A stretch of 20,121 bases of DNA from JAVVRI01 sp036654795 (lineage in GTDB: Bacteria > Bacteroidota > Bacteroidia > Bacteroidales > Tannerellaceae), in NCBI GenBank assembly GCA_036654795.1, contig JAVVRI010000035.1, positions 1 to 20,121 of the forward strand, written 5' to 3'. Shown here piece after piece: positions 16,949-20,121 of the stretch. The notes under the pieces were generated by a model that did no database searches, had not been told where the DNA came from, and saw nothing but the letters and a program-made list of their open reading frames with translations. The stretch's first letter is position 1, and each line of letters begins with the position of its first letter. Position numbers and translations under genes: made by a program.

Positions 16949-16954
16949 AATATT

Positions 16955-19259
16955 ATGCTCAAAGATAATATAGAGTGGCCTATCCATAGGCAATTTAATT
17001 CTAATAAAGAGTGGGAGCCCTTATACTTCTTCTCAGAATGCCTGTGTAATTGTGTTAGGTTCGACTTGTCTTTAGGGTTCTTTAGTAGTACTGCAATAAG
17101 AACATTAGCATGTGGCTTTGCTACGTTTATTTACAATGGCGGCAAGATGCGCCTTATCATCAATAATATACTATCAGAAGATGATAAAAACACACTCTTA
17201 AAAGCAACCAATGAGGAGATAATCCCCTCGTTTGATCTAAGCAATATAGCCAAATTAAGAGAGTCTTTATCAGCTTATGATAGACAGTTTTTTGATTGTA
17301 TTGCCTTCCTTATAGCTAACAATAGGATTGAAATATTGGTCATTGAACCTAATAGTGGACGAGGCATATCTCACACTAAATCAGGTGTATTCTTTGATGG
17401 AAAGAACTACGTGGCTTTTAATGGCTCGTGTAATTTTACCAAAACTGCCCTGCTAGATAATATTGAGAGTGTAGATGCCTACTGCGATTGGGATGGTGGA
17501 GTCTTCGTTGCGAAGATTGATAACATCAGACAGGAGTTTGAAAGTAAGTATAATAAGAGTGATGATACGGTAAAATATGTAGATCCAACAGATATAACAG
17601 TCTCTATTCAGAACTTTTTCAAAGAGAAGGAGATATCGGAGCTACTAAAGCAAGAGAAGGAGTTGATTGAAAAAGAGATTGCTTTTCAATCAACTACTCA
17701 ACCTATAAGAGAAAATATAAAGCATATACTCGACAAAGCGAAATTAAAAATCGATAAAATCATAATTAAGAGTGAGTCAAAGAAGAACTTGCCTAAATTT
17801 CCATGGAACTCAGAGGCGAGAGATTATCAGAAACTAGCTTTTGAGAATTGGAAAGCAAATAACCAGAAAGGTCTGTTTGCTATGGCTACTGGCACGGGTA
17901 AAACAATCACGTCTCTTAACTGTTTGCTTGAAATATATAAGAAAACGGGATATTACAAAGCTATTATTCTTGTGCCAACTATTACCCTATTGGAACAATG
18001 GGTTGGAGAGTGCAGGAAGTTCAATTTTAATAANNNNNNNNNNTATCTTCAGGGTATATTCAAAAAACAACAGTTGGAAGAATGATGTTGACACACTTGT
18101 ACTTCAAGAAAAAATAGAAGGGAAAGACGAAAAAGTCTCTTACGTGATAATATCGACCTACGCTTCATTTGCTAAAGACAACGTTTTTATTCGTCTGAAT
18201 GAATTTTCAAAGGCTCGTCTACTACTAATAGCGGATGAAGCACACAATATGGGATCTGGACAAATTCGCAGCAAACTAAAAGCTGTTAATTATGGACGTA
18301 GGATAGGTTTGTCTGCAACTCCTGAAAGGCAGTTCGATGACGAGGGCAATAAGGCTCTATTATCGTTCTTTGGAGCAGAAGAAAAATACACATATGAGTA
18401 CACAATGGGGGAAGCGATCGATAACGGTGTACTGTGTAGGTATCTATACTATCCGCATATAGTCCGCTTAACTGATTCAGAGATGGATGCTTATGCCGAA
18501 CTATCTGTAAAGATTGCAAAGTTTGCCTCCTTTGAGGGTGAGTTGAAGAAAGGAGACTCTGTATTAACTGCTTTGTTGCTAAAACGCAAACGCATTATAC
18601 ATAAAGCGTCTCAAAAGAAGCAGTGCTTTGAAAAGATAATTAAAGGACTTTATGAAGAAAATGGGACATTAAAATATACTTTGGTATATGTACCAGAGGG
18701 AAATGAGCCAGATGATGTAGCAGATATATTCTCTGATAGAGAGAATGTTGCTGAGGATTGTGAGTCTCAGCATTTAATAGATCAATACTCTGCAATAGTC
18801 AGAGATGTGCACCCACGAGCTACTGTTAAGCAATTTACCTCTGCATCAGGTGATAGAGAGAGAATACTAGAGGAGTTTTCTACTGGAAGGTTAGAGGTAC
18901 TCACTTCTATGAAGTGTCTTGATGAAGGTGTTGATGTTCCTCAAAGCCAGGTCGCTATATTCTGTGCTAGCACGGGTAATCCTCGTCAATTTATTCAGAG
19001 ACGAGGAAGGATATTAAGACAGTCAAAAGCAACACATAAGCACCTAGCGATTATTCACGATCTAGTTGTTGTACCAGAGATAAATAGACTTATTGAGTCA
19101 TATAATCTCGAAAAGAATATGATTAAAACCGAATTGAACCGAGTTAGGAACTTTGCTTTGCTCGCAGAAAATAGCAATGACACCCTTAAAGTACTCGATG
19201 ATATTTTTAACTACTATAATTTATCACTATTTATAAACAAAAATGAAGATGGACAATAG
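16955..19259 (+). CDS. sspF: SspF-like PLD-nuclease/SF2-helicase fusion (contains 10-N gap)
   Basis: The N-terminal part has one phospholipase-D-type HKD motif: H140, K142, then NGSCNFT (156-162). A charged linker (about 220-275) leads to an SF2 helicase: RDYQ (289-292), Walker A ATGTGKT (311-317), LVPT (339-342), DEAH (424-427), SAT (450-452), SMKCLDEGVDVP (648-659) and QRRGRILR (678-685). Ten N at 18034-18043 break the frame. Without them the codons read AAT AAT ATC TTC AGG straight across (FNF-NN-IFRVYS) and one 764-residue frame runs to TAG at 19257-19259, so the gene is probably intact and the N run a placeholder. The role inferred from the SspFGH module is attack on DNA lacking phosphorothioate. 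It starts 6 bp after sspD and overlaps the next gene. Confidence 0.75.
18034..18043. other. Run of 10 N (assembly gap placeholder)
   Basis: Ten undefined bases separate AATTTTAATAA from TATCTTCAGG within the helicase gene. The flanking frames differ by one, so the real spacing cannot be 10; it must be a multiple of three, and zero gives a natural helicase sequence between motif Ia and the DEAH box. Fixed-length N runs are usual for scaffold joins of unknown length. Confidence 0.97.
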
Positions 19260-19485
19260 ATTTACTAATAGCGATAGGGTGCTACAAACAATTCTTAGCG
19301 ATGAGAAACTTATTGCCTATGGAGAATACAATGTTGCAGACTATGAGACTATCGACCAAGCATTAAATGCAGACAACCCTATTGTTGTGGCTGTTGCAAA
19401 GATTATTAATGGACTTCGTAGAAATTCATCCGAAAATGAGATTTACAATGAAGTTAGTAATTACCTAAAAAACAATATCATATGA
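19243..19485 (+). CDS. Small hypothetical protein in the sspG position
   Basis: This 80-residue acidic protein has no motif I recognise, no membrane segment and no signal. Its middle (NVADYETIDQALNADNPIVV) and C-terminus (INGLRRNSSENEIYNEVSNYLKN) are predicted helical, suggesting a small adaptor. It overlaps the helicase gene by 17 bp (ATG at 19243) or 11 bp if the second ATG (19249) is used, and its stop overlaps the next ATG as ATGA. This nesting between helicase and SMC-like ATPase genes suggests a stoichiometric subunit of that complex. It sits where sspG would be; I cannot confirm homology to SspG from sequence alone. Confidence 0.75.
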   Translation: MKMDNRFTNSDRVLQTILSDEKLIAYGEYNVADYETIDQALNADNPIVVAVAKIINGLRRNSSENEIYNEVSNYLKNNII

Positions 19486-20121
19486 TACTTAAAGAATTGA
19501 AAATAAATAACTTTAGAAGTTATTATAAAGAAAGTCTATTTACTTTTAAGGATGGACTAACTCTAATTATTGGTGGCAATGGCGATGGTAAAACTACATT
19601 CTTTGATGCGCTTGACTGGCTGTTTATTACCGCACGAGAGAATAAGAGCGAAACACTCATATCAGAAAAACGAAAATCAGAGATGATTGCCGGCGACAAC
19701 GATTACATCTCTGTATCACTTATTTTTGAGCATGATGGAGAAAAATCTCTTGAGAAGAGGTTCTATTTTGAAAAGCGTATCGATGGTAGCTTTATAACAC
19801 GAGATTTCTCTTTTCAAGGTTGGAGTGGCTCTGGATCAGAGCGTGAAATGATTAAGGGCAATATCCTGCTTGAGCAGTGTTTTGACACAGTGATTCGTAA
19901 ATATTGTTTATTTAAAGGAGAGAGTCAGCTCGATGTGTTTAATGACGAGACAGCTCTAAAAACTTTAGTGGATAAATTCTCGAACATACGCCAGTTTGAC
20001 GATTATGTAGACCTACTAAAGTCTTTCGAGGCAAATTCGGATAAGGCATATAAGAAAGAGCTTAAAAGTGATGAACAGACAACGAAGAAGGTTGATAGGC
20101 TGGAGTATATGCTCAAAGATG
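19482..20121 (+). CDS. sspH: SspH-like SMC/DndD-type ATPase, 3' end outside window
   Basis: The ATG at 19482 overlaps the previous stop (ATGA), and 213 codons are open to the window edge. The N-terminus is the SMC/RecF/DndD head: LKELKINNFRSYY (3-15), then Walker A GGNGDGKTTFFDALDW (31-46), the usual pattern of AAA_23/AAA_15 ATPases. A later segment GESQLDVFNDETALKTLVDK (about 148-167) resembles the region that follows the Q-loop/lid in DndD- and Rad50-like proteins. After residue 180 it becomes charged and helical, apparently entering a coiled coil. With the helicase and small protein it would form the restriction half of the system (SspFGH). The exact Ssp letter is assigned by position; the family call is firm. 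Confidence 0.7.
   Translation, partial: MILKELKINNFRSYYKESLFTFKDGLTLIIGGNGDGKTTFFDALDWLFITARENKSETLISEKRKSEMIAGDNDYISVSLIFEHDGEKSLEKRFYFEKRIDGSFITRDFSFQGWSGSGSEREMIKGNILLEQCFDTVIRKYCLFKGESQLDVFNDETALKTLVDKFSNIRQFDDYVDLLKSFEANSDKAYKKELKSDEQTTKKVDRLEYMLKD

Noticed and set aside
16955..18085. Helicase as two separate truncated genes
   Set aside because: The split is created only by the 10 N; the two parts share one continuous set of SF2 motifs once the N run is removed.

Overview
The window looks like chromosomal DNA of a gut-type Bacteroidales organism (Bacteroides or Parabacteroides group). The reasons are a Bacteroidota-style LigA followed by a small conserved protein, a PCMD-domain exported protein, an SLC13 permease beside cysQ, a TAnnTTTG-type promoter box, and Bacteroides-style mobilization gene remnants. 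The genus is an inference. The window has two halves with visibly different composition: a moderately GC-rich left half (1-10250) coded entirely on the minus strand, and an AT-rich right half (about 10400-20121) coded entirely on the plus strand.

Left half, read from right to left: cysQ, an SLC13/DASS anion permease, cysC, cysD, cysN, a PAPS-type sulfotransferase, a PCMD-domain exported protein, ligA and a DUF6913-like gene, ending near a strong hairpin terminator at 22-49. Spacings are short throughout (3 to about 27 bp, with one ATGA overlap), so this reads as one operon or two abutting ones. The logic is sulfate uptake, then APS (CysDN), then PAPS (CysC), then sulfo transfer to an acceptor, with CysQ clearing the PAP by-product. 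No CysH or sulfite reductase is present, so the cluster looks dedicated to sulfation, not to making cysteine.

The junction (10203-11585) holds the cysQ promoter, a compact set of inverted repeats including four abutting 21-bp units that alternate in orientation, a frameshifted mobC, a relaxase gene cut off just after its histidine motif, and an unrecognised coiled-coil tail in another frame. This is the scar of a mobilizable element.

Right half (11586-20121): a small XRE-type HTH gene, then DUF4007 (SspB-like), a large P-loop ATPase (SspC-like), a PP-loop/iron-sulfur-type protein (SspD-like), a PLD-nuclease/SF2-helicase fusion (SspF-like), an 80-residue protein (sspG position) and an SMC/DndD-type ATPase (SspH-like, cut by the window end). 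Gaps are 2-6 bp or overlaps of 4-17 bp, so it is one operon. The set and order match the single-strand DNA phosphorothioation defence cassette sspBCD-sspFGH: SspBCD would mark host DNA with sulfur and SspFGH would attack unmarked DNA. No cysteine desulfurase (SspA) is in view. A run of 10 N lies inside sspF; deleting it exactly restores one 764-residue frame, so the gene is probably intact.
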